A stretch of DNA of 64,000 bases from Baylisascaris procyonis (lineage: Eukaryota; Nematoda; Chromadorea; Rhabditida; Ascarididae). A program made the position numbers and the translations under genes. The notes beneath the pieces were generated by a model. That model was not told the origin of the DNA and did no database searches. It was given only the letters and a program-made list of their open reading frames with translations. Of this stretch, positions 1 through 28,342 are shown one piece after another (position 1 is the stretch's first letter; every line of letters begins with the position of its first letter). Where the stretch lies: assembly GCA_037389465.1 (NCBI GenBank), contig JAZARR010000197.1, forward strand, positions 8,271,501-8,335,500. Reading direction: 5' to 3'.

Positions 1-8234
<8,234 letters not shown>

Positions 8235-10020
8235 TGCTGCGCCTGTAATTCAATTCTTTTTATTTCCGGTCGAATTTTTATTGAAAGCCGTAAACGAATG
8301 AAAACGCAAATTTACATCATCTCTTAATCATTACGATAGATATACATCATTATTTAAGTGTTTGTATATGCACTAATAGAGCAATAATCTAAAATCTGGT
8401 GGAGGGGAGAAGGGGAGAGGAGGGGAAGAGGGAGGGGTTGGGGGGAGGTAGGATGGCGGGGGGGGGGGGGGAAAGGGAGGCAAGAACGGGATAATAATCT
8501 CTCGCCAAACGGCTGCAAATGTAATATGGAAAAGTGCAAATTTTTTTAAGAAGAACGATTTATAAATGGGAAGTGAAACGTTTCATTACTTGTTGAGCAG
8601 TTTTATTTGATGTTTATCACGACACGTACGCATTTTATGAATAATTATATTCAATAAAACTTTGAAATTTTCGTTAAAAAGTAAAAGAAATTAAACTGAA
8701 ATTATGTAATGGAAATTGATTAATGAATTTAATTGAATTAATTCTCGTAAAGAATTGTAAAATTGATTGGAAATTAAAAAATTGCAAAAAATTTGGAAAA
8801 AATATGATCGATGAAAAAAATTGAAAAATTTCAATTTTCGAAAAGTTTTGAAAATGAAAAAAATTCAAGGTTAAAATATTTTTACGATTAAAAAACTGCG
8901 TTGCCTATGTATTAATTTATGTAAATATTAAAAAGCCAACTGAACATGGATTAAAAATTGCAACATATTTTTGAACTTCTACATCTATTTCCTGCATAAT
9001 GTTTGTGTTCCTATTTTGCATTTACAACACAAAATACTTTGTAATTAAGGCAGTAAATATGCACTAAAGCTGATTAGAATGTATGAGCGCATCGATTTTT
9101 TATGGTAATTACAGTAACACAAACTCAATAGTATACGATAACATGCTCTTATACCTCGAGTATGAGTCCGCCGTCAACGCAAGTTAATCTGAAAACTTGA
9201 AAATCCTTAGATTACAGAAATGATAGATAGATCAAAGCATACGATAGGAGATAAGTCGAGATTTATACATCTGGATTTACAGGATATAATAAGGTTTACG
9301 GTACAAACACAACCGGAATCTTACGGTATATTAGTGACGACATCAATAGTAAGCTTTCAGCTAGATTATTCTTTCCGCTCTTCTGAAAAATCTCCTTCCA
9401 ATCTGAAAGAGAAACTCAAAAGAAAAACCGTTCCATTGAACTCATTGATGCCCTATTTTTACAGCTGTTAGTGCCAGCCGATAATCGTACTTCTAGGAAC
9501 TCTGAAGAACGACTGACGACTAAGTGAATGACCACATGACTGTCACCTTGCCAATTATGCAAATTTACCTGCCAGCCGAATAAATAAATCAATGAAGATT
9601 TATTATTGAATGAATAAATCTGGTCGATAAAAAATTCTGAACAATTCGAACAAATTGAATGCTAATTCAACACACAATTAGGAAACAACTGTAAAAGGTG
9701 AACAATTCGAATTTTACTATACCTCTAATAGAGATCAATATTAAACAATTTGTATTACGAAAAAATTGTCATTAATATTACGAAAAGAACTTCCAACCAT
9801 ACTATTCTTAATATTAAAGAGTTGCCACTGTAAATTGCTATTGCAGGTAAGTGAACTTTGATGACCTTCAATTTCAACGTGACGTGTCAACCATCATTAC
9901 CTACCAGTAATTAGTATAGTTTATCTTCCCTCGAAAATCTTTAACTGTCACTATCATTTTTATATTATTGATGATATCATCATTTTGTCAGTTCAATACA
10001 AATCTTACAGTGATGTATAA
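8235..10020. other. Intergenic, upstream of malic enzyme
   Basis: No gene seen. It contains a polypurine tract at 8398-8476 (GGGGAGG-type runs and a G12-like run), which produces a Pro/Leu-rich shadow frame on the minus strand. The rest is AT-rich without long open frames of coding character. Confidence 0.5.
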
Positions 10021-10052
10021 AGGAAGGGGGGGGGAAGGGGGAGGGGAGTATA
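10021..10052. repeat. G-rich tract
   Basis: Run of GGGG/GGGGG blocks separated by AA or A (GGAAGGGGGGGGGAAGGGGG-like). It is followed some 30 bp later by a C-rich block, so the two could pair or form G-quadruplex structures. Confidence 0.7.
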
Positions 10053-10399
10053 AAGGGATCACTAGACCACTTCCCCTCCCCCTTCCGCTCAAAGGCCACA
10101 ACCATAAAAAAGTCTACGTGGTGAGTTTATTACTGGAAAGTTGTTGAATACGATCCATTCGCATCGCTTTATTCAACTCATTTTACTAATAAAATTGTAA
10201 AAAATTTATTTTTCTCTGAGAAATCTTTCAAAGCATAAAATAATAAAAATAATTACTAAACGATTCAATTCTACAGAAAATTTACGATAATTACTGAAAA
10301 ATAAAACATTAGAAAGTATCTAAACTAAAATATTGAATTAATTAAATTGAAATTTTACAAAATAAAACATTAATAAATCAAGAAAGATGTAAGGATGTT

Positions 10400-10595
10400 G
10401 GAATATGAGATGATCGAGGATATAGAGATGAGTGAGCGGAGGGTATACGAAGACGTTGTGAGGGAAGTGCGCATAGCGGACAGAGTGCTCGTCAATGTGT
10501 TGATGCTTCTTGCATTGGGCGCTTGCTCAATGCGCATTGCATAGCAACGCCCTCGATGTGTGTCTGTGTGTGTGCGTTTAATGCTTGCATCCGTT
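10400..10595. promoter_or_regulatory. GC-rich island with palindromes, possible promoter or enhancer
   Basis: This stretch is clearly less AT-rich than its surroundings. It contains the perfect 12-bp palindrome CAATGCGCATTG and, on the minus strand, GTTGCTATGCAAT, which resembles an RFX X-box half-palindrome. A TG-rich run follows. It lies 2.2 kb upstream of the malic enzyme start and could serve that gene; there is no direct proof. Confidence 0.35.
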
Positions 10596-16482
<5,887 letters not shown>

Positions 16483-16590
16483 AAATGCAATGAATGCCTC
16501 AAATGCAATAAACCCCTCAAATGCAATAAACCCCTCAAATGCATTCAATCCATCAAATACAATGAACCACTCAAATGCAGTCAATTCCTC
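16483..16590. repeat. 18-bp minisatellite, six units
   Basis: Six consecutive 18-bp units of the type AAATGCAATAAACCCCTC. Units 2 and 3 are identical and the outer units diverge. Because 18 is a multiple of 3, it reads as a hexapeptide repeat (KCNKPL-like on plus, FEGFIA-like on minus) on both strands. I do not call it coding. Confidence 0.9.
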
Positions 16591-19500
16591 AATTGTTGCA
16601 TGGCCTTGTTGAACCTTGCAAAAACGATAGAATATGAAGGTAAAATTCCTTGCAAAATATTCAGATGAAAGATGAAGAAATAGAATCTCATCATCCAATG
16701 TTATTCAACAGTTCTCATCTCTTAACATATAAGAAACACTTTCAGATTCTGTTGTTTTTATAACGTTTAATGCAGCACTTTTCTAACTAATAGCGATAAT
16801 CGCCGTTATATTCATAGATAAACGAATTGTACTGAAGAAGAAAGAACCATTCACGAAATAAAAAATTGACATTTACCAAAAATAGTAAATTTTTACCCGT
16901 AGGTTATTAATGTTGGAGTGGAGGAAACAATGAAAGGTAAGATCATTTCAACTTTTCCTTTCTTTGTCTTCCTATATGAGAATATTGTCAAATTATAATC
17001 ATATCAGAAGCTATGCTATTAGTTGGCTATGATTTATACAACAATGGGCGATGTGTGCATTTAAACAATACAATATTATTTAAATAGTACAATATTACAA
17101 TATTACTGATGGAAAGTATTATTGATGAGTTAATTGGATACAAATAAATTTCAATAAAAAAGTACTGAAAAAAAAAGTTCTGAAGGCAATTTCAATAGTT
17201 CGAGGCTTGGCTTACATCAAAGTGTCTTTTTTTGCAGTGATAAGGTTTTTTTTTATTCTGCGACTTAATCTGTTTCTTATTCCTAGAGAGAGAGAGAGAG
17301 AGAATCATTCACTCTTCCTAAAGAGAAACAAAGAGAACGTATCAAACCCTCTTTCCCTTTCATCTAGAGGGGAGGGGCATTATTCCCCTCTTCCCAATAA
17401 TTTGGGAAGGGGGTAAACCCTTCTACCTCACCCACCCGGGGGGGTAAAAGGTTTATTTACTTTTTTTTTTTATTGAAGAGATTCAGTATGATGTTGAATG
17501 CTATGACTTCAATAATTAACTTCAATCTAAGTTGTAAAATGAATTGTACAAATATTTGAATGTCATTCACTTCATTTACACTCGTGTGATAACCAAATCT
17601 CAATGTGCCACCCATTCATAACGATAAGAAAAATTGTTACATCAATCAAATCTATAGATCTATGAACTAGGAAATATAAAACATACTGTAATAGGAGAAA
17701 ACTAAACCATATTCGGTATAATTATCGTAATGGGATGAATTTATAAAAAAGACCATATATTACCGTAACAGTGTATAATGGATAACATTTACTACGGTAG
17801 AATTACAAAGTTTCTAAAAAAAATTATTTACTTATTCAAGAATTATTAAGCAGAAATATTTTCTCTAGTAAAAAAGATTAATATTTAATTCAAATTGGAA
17901 AAGAAAAACTAAAAAATTCTGCAAAAATATTGAGAGACATCAAAGAAAACCGTATCTCAAAGTATGTAGGTTAATTGAGCGCTAATAACGAAAATCGGCA
18001 CCATATCTCATTTGTTAATGAAATCTCATAAATGATCAAAGCGTTTAGGCAAAAAAATTATATTTAAATAAAGTAGTTTGGGTGAAATTTAGACAAATAT
18101 ACAAACAATATACAAAATATTTGAATAAAATATAAAAAATAATTCGGTGAAGTATGATTTCAAATATTATATTTTATTTTAACGGTTAAATAGGTTTATT
18201 TTCAACCTTTAAAATACCACCTCAATGATTGATTTCATATGAGAGCAACGCGAATTCGATGTAACGATGAATATAATCGAATAATGAACGCAGCAGTTAG
18301 TACATTGATTTTCTTTGATTAATTGGTTAATTCTTTTAGTTAACCAAAGCTGAATAATAAAAAATCGGTTATTTAGTTATTCCTGGGAAAAATTATTTCT
18401 TTCTGAGAAAATTTTCAGGAATCTTTTTTATCAAATAGTCTAGAAATGACGCGATAGAGCAATGAGATGAGAAAAAGTTGAAGTGACACACCATTTGTGA
18501 TGTTTAACAACGATAAAATCGAACCACCCTTTACGATACACCTTATTTTTTGGCGATGCTAATAGTGGATATGATCAGTTACTATTGCAGTCGTTATATT
18601 TTCCACTAACGAATGCTATTTTCCACTTTCTACATTGATTATCATATCTATTATCAATAGATATAGGTTTCAAGAGTAAATATATAGGTCTGTAAAACTA
18701 TTCTAACGGATACCTCATTAAAAAGTGTAATCAATTATTATCTCGGAGATATAATTGCAAATGAAGGCTTTACGGCCTTCAAAAATATTTATGAGAAATG
18801 AGCAATCCAGAAAAAAAATTCTCGTCAAGGAATAGGAAATTCAAATTTGAGACGGAAATCGTAATGAGGCTCAAATAAAATTGACCGCAATATAATGATG
18901 AGATTTTTATGATAATCTGCATTCCTGAAATTGTGGTACTATTAGAATATGATAATATTTTTGTGAAATTTTCGATGAGAGATAAAAGGTGAGAATTTTT
19001 TCCCTTTGAAGTAACTGATAGGTGGCTTATAAGAGTTCGATGAAAATTTAGGATTAGTAAAGAAATCAGCAATTTAATTAGAATAAATTTTATTTCGCCG
19101 ATTATTGCAACCGAAACATTTCTAGAACCTTATAGATAAATGTTAAGGAGGATTAAATGATAAAGGTAAATTTTTTAATATAAAAGTAAACTTGTTAAGA
19201 TAAAAAGTAAAAATTCTCTATAAAACAAGAAATGATTATTACAATACTTGTAATATTTAAATATTCTTTTATATTTATTATGAATATTATCTTATCTTCT
19301 ATCATAAATGTTTACAATAACATCATCTAAAGAATTAAGTAATCTTATGAACAATTGAGAAAAGACAATTGATGCTACCCATCGAGTATCGCATCAGAAA
19401 AGTGAATGAATATGAGAAAGGATGCAGCGATCGGTTAAGGGTTAAGGGGCGGATCCTCGAATCCATAAAAAAATAAATCATTTGGTATTTTTGCACTTCG

Positions 19501-20719
19501 CTTTTAGCTACCGACATCTAGCAGACAATGTCAAAATACAATTGCCCAGATTCTCTTCCAACGAACGCATCTTATAGCTGCAGCCTAGAGGCATTTTGTA
19601 CCCTTCGGATTGATCTTCAACTCATCATTGTGTACGTGACGCTTAAAAACAGACATTTACTGAGATATCTGCTGACTTCAGCTGTCTTTCTCTTGACGAC
19701 GTTAACAATGAGAGGCTAAACCTATTCTATAACGAATTTCTATAAAAAGGGACCAATAAATATCGAAGCATTTGTTTTATTCACATGGTCTTTATATGGG
19801 AATTACTCTCAAAGATACAAGTAAAGTTTCGTGTTAAATTTGTTGAAATCATACTAAACATTCACGATTTATAAGAGCGATTAGAGTGTTTGATTGGCGA
19901 GGAGGGGGGGGGGGAGAGGATATGGGAAGCTATGATTCACAACTGCATTATATCCCATAATCCATTCATAATCTTTTGAATAATTAGCAATAATTTTTCG
20001 ATGTAACATCCACCGTTAAATGTCAATTTATTATTATCGATATATTCCTCGTATTATTTATAAATTAACTTAGTCAAGTTGGGCTAGCAATTTTAAACTT
20101 AGTCAATTAGGAGTGATAGATTCCAACCTGACCTCTATAAAGTTTTTTTTCGAATCATTCATCGAACATTTCAAAAGTGATTCAATCGATTTTCGGCTGT
20201 ATAGTATGTGCATCGTTAAGTATGACTAAGAACGACTACAATTATAATGCGATTAAATACAAAGTTTTTCTATTGTTTCCGTTTACATGTTTTTCTTTTC
20301 TTTATTATTTTAATATGATCCATTCTTAGCGTTTTTCTCTTTTTTTTTTGCGAAATGCTATCGGCGGAAAAGAGATAGTAATAAAAATAAAATGACGAAA
20401 TATACAAAAAAATTTATGAATGAAATATTTCTGATTCATCATCGATGAGAGATTATCTTAAGTTAATACACTTAATGAGTCATCTGTAATAATAAAATTC
20501 AGCAATAGGTGGGAATGTAATTCCCATATATGATCCAGAATTATTGATCAAATGATTTAGGTGATGCACAGGTGGGAAAACTCGGTGATTCAACTTCACT
20601 CTTTGTTTGTTTTCCAGAGAACTGGAAGAATAATATGATCGTTCGATCTAAATCATTCGTCTCAATAATATTTTCTGGAAGCGTTAATACTCCATAATTT
20701 GAAAAGAAAATATTTTATC
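16591..20719. other. Intergenic sequence, no gene recognised
   Basis: AT-rich. It contains a GA dinucleotide run near 17286-17302, a polypurine/polypyrimidine block at 17370-17445 and a G-rich tract at 19902-19919. No supported gene. Confidence 0.5.
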
Positions 20720-20875
<156 letters not shown>

Positions 20876-23800
20876 AGCCAAAAAAATGTTATTTTAAAGA
20901 AGTTTTGACTCATCAGCTGATATAAATTGATAAAGCGGAATTTGTATAAGTAGAAAACTTCAGAGATCGAATGCATATATTAAAGTTCATCTCTGTAAAT
21001 TTCTTTGAAAACGCTGTAGAAATAAAAAAAAACTGCATTTATGAATTACATATAAATGAAGATAGACAATAGACAGTCGGAGATCATAATGCTTATTGCA
21101 TTACAATATTAAAAAAGCACAAAATGCTTTTTATTGCACTATTAGAAAGCACATTATTCCATTTGAAATGCAGTGCTTATGGATATTCGAAGGGGAGAAA
21201 TAATGGCTTTGCAAGAGGAAATGCGCTTTGTGCTAAATCTTCGTCACCATCGAATCGATTGGGCATCAACTAAACGATTCGAATAAAAAGTTTCAACGAA
21301 CAGACTAAAATTACAGACAGCTGTCCGACGAGTTTTTTTCCCTTTTCCTCGCTATATGCTCGTCACGAAAAGCTTCTAGAAACGACGTGCTCGCACGCTC
21401 TAATTTTCTCGTCACATAAAGCAGCAGCACATATTCGACGTTCAAATTAATAGATCGTTTGACTCCAACAATCCAACTAGGCTCCAACAAATAAAAGCTC
21501 CAACAAGCCAATGCTTTGAGAAACAATTTCTCAAATTCGCAATCGGACAGAGAAGCTTGTTTGATGATCCATCTAAGAAGAGAAATGGATCGATTTGAAA
21601 AAAAAATTCACTACGGCCAACTAAAATTATATATTGGAATTTTATAAGAATATGACTCGAGATAAAAACATCAAATATATCACACTCAAGGGAGCATGAA
21701 ACAGGCGGTTTTCCTTATTCCTTTGCTAAATAGAAATTAATTAGCGGCCTTATTTGTGGACTTTGGAGCCATATGCTTTTGATATGGAGCCTAATATTTC
21801 GCATATATATTACATTTATTTTACATATAATTTATAAAATGATTTAAGATCTCATTTCTTCTTCATATTTAATGTATTTTATATATCTTTTTCACGGATT
21901 ATATGTAGATGATAATCGTCGAATGCGGTATCTCGTTGAACTTTCTTCGATATTCCTATCAAATGCGGTATATTTCGATAAATTTTCGATAAATATTTAA
22001 TATTTCATAAAGAAACGAAATAATTGAAATGTGGAAAATTTTGAATTTAAAAGATTTTTTGTGCAGAAAAAAATACTCTCCTCGAAATAACTAAATAATT
22101 TATGATGTTTAATCACGTTTTTGATTCGAATTCAATGATTCCTGCAAATTTCAATTCTAATCAACAATTGCCTCAAGTAAGCAAGTCCGTCATAAAGAAC
22201 AATCTTCAATTTTTATCGACTGAGATGAAAGATATTCGAGGAATAAAGCAAAAATCAAATCCCATGGGAGCGGTGATGATGGATAATTCACTAGATTTTT
22301 TATTTATTTATTTTTGAAAAAGTTGCCCCTAAAGGTACACTAAGAAAATTGTCGAACAAAGAACTCGCAAGTGGGTCAGCTATCTCTAAGGCTCTCTAAG
22401 CCAGTCTTCCGAATAAAAGAGAAGTCACCAACACCTTTCAAATGTATTGGTGGCATAACTGGTATTAGCAATAAGAAAAACAACTGTGCCTTTGTAAATA
22501 AATGCGAATGACATTAGCAGCTTTAAAGGCAGTCGGCTGTCTCTAGTTGCTAGCATTTATTCCATACAACTAGGAAAAACCTAATTCAGAAGCCATTGGC
22601 TCAACTAGACAGTTGTTGACATCAAGTCAATGCTTTATGCTTTATTTTTTTGCAAACATTTTTATCGAAAGATGACGTTTTCCACTGATAAAAACTTAAT
22701 TGATAAAACATTGATAAATTGATAAAAACTTGAGCAGACTAAACATTCGCTTATCAGGATCAAAAATATTTCCTTATCGCTGTCGGAAAAAAAAAAGATT
22801 GCAAAAGTGCATCACAAGCCAATTATCCAGCAATAAATATTTGGCACTTTTTTCAAATTTTCAAAATTTTCTCATTCTTTTTATCAATAAAATGCATCGA
22901 TTAATGAAATTTTTCATCAGCTCCAAAAAAAGAAATTTAAAAAAAAAATCGAAAATTGAAAATTTATATCCACGAAAATAAAGAAATTTTAATGGATAAT
23001 TTTTGCAATTTATGGAACAAAAAACTATTTTAAAAAAAAAAATGTAATATTAAAAATGCAAATGAAAAAAACGCTGAATTGCACGTTTCTCGTTCAATCG
23101 GAGTGCAATGCAATGACGTTCTTGCAAATGCACCACCATTACAATGAACGAACCGAATGAACGATTGCCCTTCTTGTTAGCGAAGAATTTTTGAGAAACA
23201 TTCACGCACCAATTGTACGTCTTATTATTTTATGTGCGGGCATCAATGCGCTACAAATCACCCAAGTACCATCAATTTTCACACCTGGTCTAATAATTAA
23301 CCCCTTTTCATGACCTATTTAGCCAGGTCGCCCCTCCGTCCCCTCCCCCTAACCCATCCCCCTCTCCCATAAAACAAGCTAAGAGGTTGGGAAAATCTGT
23401 GATGTTCGATGCTTGAACTATGCGCTCAAAAATTACGGAAATCAAGGACTACGAAGGAAATCAAGGAAAAAAGCTTTAAGAAAGATATTAAATGCGCCTA
23501 GAGTTACCTTTATTGTTGGATCAATTCGGCACCGTAAACAAAAAAGCCTTAATTTTCCACATTTCCCATAATAGTGAGTAAATTTGAGATGCAGGAATTA
23601 ATTTCGTTAGAATATGGGGGGAGGGAGGGAGATTGGAAAGTTTTGAAAATTTTGGTCCGTTTTGCCGAGTTGGTCACACTGAAAGATTGAGATCGAACAC
23701 GTTCTACCATCGGTAATATCGATTTTGGTTATAACCGAGAAAACCGAAAAAAATCCAAACCGAATTTCGGTTTATTAAGAACCAAGTGAAAGTTCAATTC

Positions 23801-26800
23801 TTGGCCATAATTCGGCTAACCTCTTATAATCACTAGTGGTCAATGCAATGTCGCATAAATCCTGAATCTTTGTATCGGCCAGTGGGCGAAAAAAAAGTAT
23901 TGAAAGAGCATCTGCGAATATGATTTTATAAAAGAAACATGCATAAGGTTTAGCAACCGGATATGTAGATAAATAGTAAAATGACGTCATAGATTAATAT
24001 ATTTAAACACGATAAAAGCATTCAACATATCGTTTTGAACAGTAATAAATGAGCGTTAAACTTTACAAATAGAAATCGCAGATACATAATTGAATATTTT
24101 ACAAAATCTCGAGTGCTGATTACATACTCTACCTATCAATGACAAAGGTAAGATTCCGAAGAGAAAGGTATGTAAGCCTAAAAAAACAACAAATTGACGA
24201 TCGCAATGCAAGCCATTAATCGTCAATCAGCTATAAGCTGTATGCTATATCATCGCATTGAAATCGATCGAATTGCGCAACGTGTAGCATTGCATACAGT
24301 ATTATCGCCACATAAACAATCCATATTTGAAGCTATTGCACATCTCTCAATGAATCATCTCTTATTGCTTTACCTGTCCAACTTAACGAAGCAATTCATT
24401 TAACGATATAAGCTGCTTTCACCTCTTGCTGCAACATAACAAAGTCATATAATATTGCTTAATTTTGCCTTTATTAGGAATTATTCTTATAAAATATGAT
24501 GTTAATACTCGTTATACAAGGATTATATAATGGTTTCAAGTTGAATTATTTCCCAACTCGAATAAAACAGTGGGATAGGAATGCTAGTAGTATAGTTAAC
24601 GTCAAGCGCTTATCTATCTGATCGGTGAGAATGATTTTTGATCAAAATTACCTAAAGCATTATTTTTGAATCAAATATGAACACTTATTTCCGTTGACAC
24701 AACCACTTCATAAAATTTCAATAGAGAAACGATGTGAAGACAAACCTGCAATCACTAATCTCCAATCTGCAATCATATGTTTATGACTCATAAAATAAAA
24801 AAACTGACGCTTAGTGGCTTATAATTACGATCACCAAAACATGTCAAATGAGAAATAACAAAGTTTTTTCTTCTACGGAAATGAACTATCCTCACTAATA
24901 ATGTTATGATTTATTATTAAATTCGAATTTATAGGCTAAACTTTAAATTTTCTAAATTCTATGTGATCTAAGCTTGAAATATTTAACATCTAAATGTGAA
25001 AATAAACCAATAAGAATTTTTATAAATTTAGCAAATAGAAAAATTTTAATGCGAGAAAAAGAAAAAAATTGCAATGCGCATATATCATTATAGAATAGGA
25101 AATGGTTCATCGAATGCGCACAATTCACACTTTTATCATGATCAGCGTCGCATATTAGTTGCGTGCAAATTGAAAATCCTAGCGATAGTTGTGAAGTGTA
25201 GAAAAAAATTACATTTAATATTTTCCGGCTTAACTTCGTATGTGGTAATCTACACCAATCCTTTAAGTAGAACGAGAAGGAGTACCTCTAATTAAGCGAG
25301 AACGACCTGAAGATCGAAAATTGTTGGATTGTTGAAGATGAGAGGGATAGGTGGAAAGGGAGCTCGTGCTAATAGATCCTGATAGGCTACATTATAATAC
25401 TTCTAAAAGATTAAAACTACCCATATTGCTTAGAACTTTGCGTTGGATCACTTCAACACACAATTCGCTAAATTGTTTGCAATAACTTTTATTTATTGCT
25501 TGATGTGAAAATAACAAAAATGAAATAGCTATCAAAATTATTTTTAAAAAAATTTTTAGTGAATATTCTTTCATTATTCAATTTTGTAACTGAATTAATT
25601 TTCCATTCGAAATCAATTTATTTCAAAACAATCGAAAATTTTTTGCTTATATGTTAGAATTGTAGTTAGAACACTAAAATTAGCAAAAAAAAAAAATTAT
25701 AATTACCTCTCATAAATGGATTCATAACTTTTCGGATTATTGGTATAGCTTAACGAGGGAGAGAGAGAGGGAAGGATAAAAAGAGTATTAAAATCCGCCT
25801 TAGGCCTGAATAAAAACTCTAGAGGCTTCGTAGCGATTTTTTTTTTTTTTTTGAATAAATTAGCATTTTTCATTGGAATGATATATGATTCACCTTTGCT
25901 GATAAAATTTTTCCTTCATAAAAACTTTTAGCCATCTTAAACTATTTTCGTCTCTACCTCGCCTTTCCTCTCTCCACCACCCCCAAATTCGCCCCCTCCA
26001 AGCATTCGCAAATCCATTCTACAGGTTGTCGCACTTCCATTTTAGCGCTTTCGATCATTCCGCATATCGCATATTATCCGGAAGTATTTTCACGGTTATT
26101 ACAAATGAAACGAACAATTGAAAGATTTCTTCATGAAATCAAACAACGATCGCCGACGATAGAGATGGATACTTGCAACGCAAATATTCTTCTAATAAAA
26201 AATCTTAACACCTGACGGAAAGTCAATTTGGAGTACAGGTAAATAAGCTTAAAATAAAGAATACATTAAAAACATCATCTGCTTACGATATCAAAATGTT
26301 TTCATTTTAGAAAGAAATCAATTTTGTCAATAAAGTAGTGATCAACTCTATATGACATAAGGGAAAAAATAAAGAAAAATAAACTGTGAAAAATTTGATA
26401 AGATAACGATAATACTTTTAAAAATTGATAAAATCTTAACGATTATAGAAAGATTTAAATTTAAAAAAAAAACAGAAATTTCTTGTAAATTTTTTTTTCC
26501 ATCTGTGATGTGAATAATATGAGGGATAAGATGGCAACCAATAAAATTTGGATTTAATCTAAATTCGAATTTTTCGGCATATTGGATAAATGGATATCGG
26601 GCACTTCATTTATTCGTGAATGCCAATTATTTTTTTATAGTTTCAATTATAGCTTACTATAACAATTGTTAATGTTTTCTCATATAACAAACGTGATGGA
26701 AAAAAATCGATTAATTTGATAATAAAAAATAATTTCAAGCATTTTTCGGTAAAAATTTCCACCCTGCTTCTCAACGATATGATTAAGACGAAAATTACAC

Positions 26801-27096
26801 TTCTACAAATAAGCCGGCTTTGAATTTGCAAACGTTAACTAACGTATGATGTTCTAATAGGTTATAAAAGTCGAAATTTCTTTAGATTCATTAAAACAAA
26901 TTTTATGTGATTTTTCAAGCGAAGAATTGGCACCTAAAATAGTATTTATAACCATAAATTGAATGAAATTTCTATATTGACCTATACGTCAAACAACGAT
27001 ATTATTTTTATAACAATACTTTTTTTGCTGTTTTTTTTTGTGTATGCAAAGATATGCGTGCTGCCAAACACCAATAGGGGCCTATTTGAAGAATAT
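20876..27096. other. Intergenic sequence, no gene recognised
   Basis: AT-rich with isolated open frames below 90 residues, none with recognisable domains or convincing codon use. A TGACGTCA palindrome lies at 23982-23989 and a C-rich tract at 23330-23372. Confidence 0.5.
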
Positions 27097-27106
27097 AGAG
27101 TGCAAA

Positions 27107-27197
<91 letters not shown>

Positions 27198-27395
27198 TTT
27201 CAATGAATACAGCATTCGTTACGAATAAATGTCTCTTCATATCGCTTCCACCTGCTCTGACCCAATGCCTCTCTGGTACACTTGGCTCCTGCGGTCTTTA
27301 GGTCGGCCTCTACTCCTTGCAGGTCGGTGGCATGAAGGTTAGGGCCTAGGCTCGTCTCCTGCCCGTCGGATGCTGACGCACCGAGAGTGCAAAAT
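27097..27395 (-). mobile_element. 5'-truncated LINE-type retrotransposon with 12-bp target-site duplication
   Basis: AGAGTGCAAAAT is repeated perfectly at 27097-27108 and 27384-27395, bracketing a 275-bp insert (27109-27383). On the minus strand the insert starts abruptly inside an open frame that ends in RWKRYEETFIRNECCIH and a stop. A short TAAA array and then a TA array follow, ending at the second duplication. A coding 3' end, a simple-repeat tail, 5' truncation and a target-site duplication are the signature of target-primed reverse transcription. The open stretch is only about 60 codons, so I cannot name the clade. Confidence 0.75.
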
Positions 27396-28010
27396 GTCGA
27401 CGTGCTATTCTATTGGTTCAGAATTTTGTGTAAAAAAAGAAAACTCAATGAAACGCTTGAAATTGGTAGGAACATATAGTGTGATATTTACAAAGTGGAA
27501 GACTAAACTAGAAATTACAACAGCTTAATACATTTGATTACTTCTTGAATTGCAATGCTTGAATGGAGAAAATTTTTAGAAATTTGTAATCACAAATGTG
27601 GAAAAAGGAATAAATTTTAAAATATTGCATTTTTTTATTTGATCGCAATAAAGTTTTTAATGCATATGGCCGGGTGGATTTATAAACAATATGATCTCAG
27701 CTTTACATTACTCTAATAGAACTTCTGAACATGTTGGCAAGGTATTTCAATCAATTCGACGATCGTCTTCCTCATCTACTGAATCTCAACGATGTTGCCG
27801 ATCCATAAACTGATAGAAGCACATAATAGTCGCATTGGTCGATAAATCCACTGATCAAAAATACATTTAGAATCAAAAAAAAAAATTGTCTGCATCAGGA
27901 TTCTGGCTAACTTCAGCATAAAAATAAACAGATAACTTAGATCGTTTAAGTGCATCAATTGTCTTTTACGAATTGCAAGGATATGATTTCATTGCCATTT
28001 GATATATGAT
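27396..28010. other. Intergenic sequence, no gene recognised
   Basis: AT-rich; nothing supportable. Confidence 0.5.
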
Positions 28011-28060
28011 TTCAGGTAATTTCGGGCAATTTCAGGTAATTTCAGGTAATTTCAGGTAAC
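28011..28060 (+). repeat. 10-bp tandem repeat TTCAGGTAAT, five units
   Basis: Five consecutive decamers (TTCAGGTAAT, one copy TTCGGGCAAT, last copy ending AAC). Each unit on the plus strand looks like a fused splice acceptor and donor (CAG|GTAA). Confidence 0.85.
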
Positions 28061-28342
28061 AAAATTGCAGGTAATAATAAATGATGGATCGCAGGAGAAA
28101 ATGGATGTATTCATATGTGTTTGCTCTGACATATAGAAACGCGAAAATCGTTGGACCTCTCCCTCAAAAAAAAAAAAAAACGAAAAAAACTCCTCACAGC
28201 TAATCACTTTCAACGTCATTGAGTGTGTTCTCATTCACGTGATTGCTAACGACCGCAACAACTGACCATCACGGCCCATTTCGCTAGAGAACAACGATTG
28301 TGAATTCACCGATGTGCATAAAAATAATGTGAATCCCATTGG

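Noticed and set aside
8354..8539. Pro/Leu-rich minus-strand protein
   Set aside because: Antisense translation of a polypurine tract.
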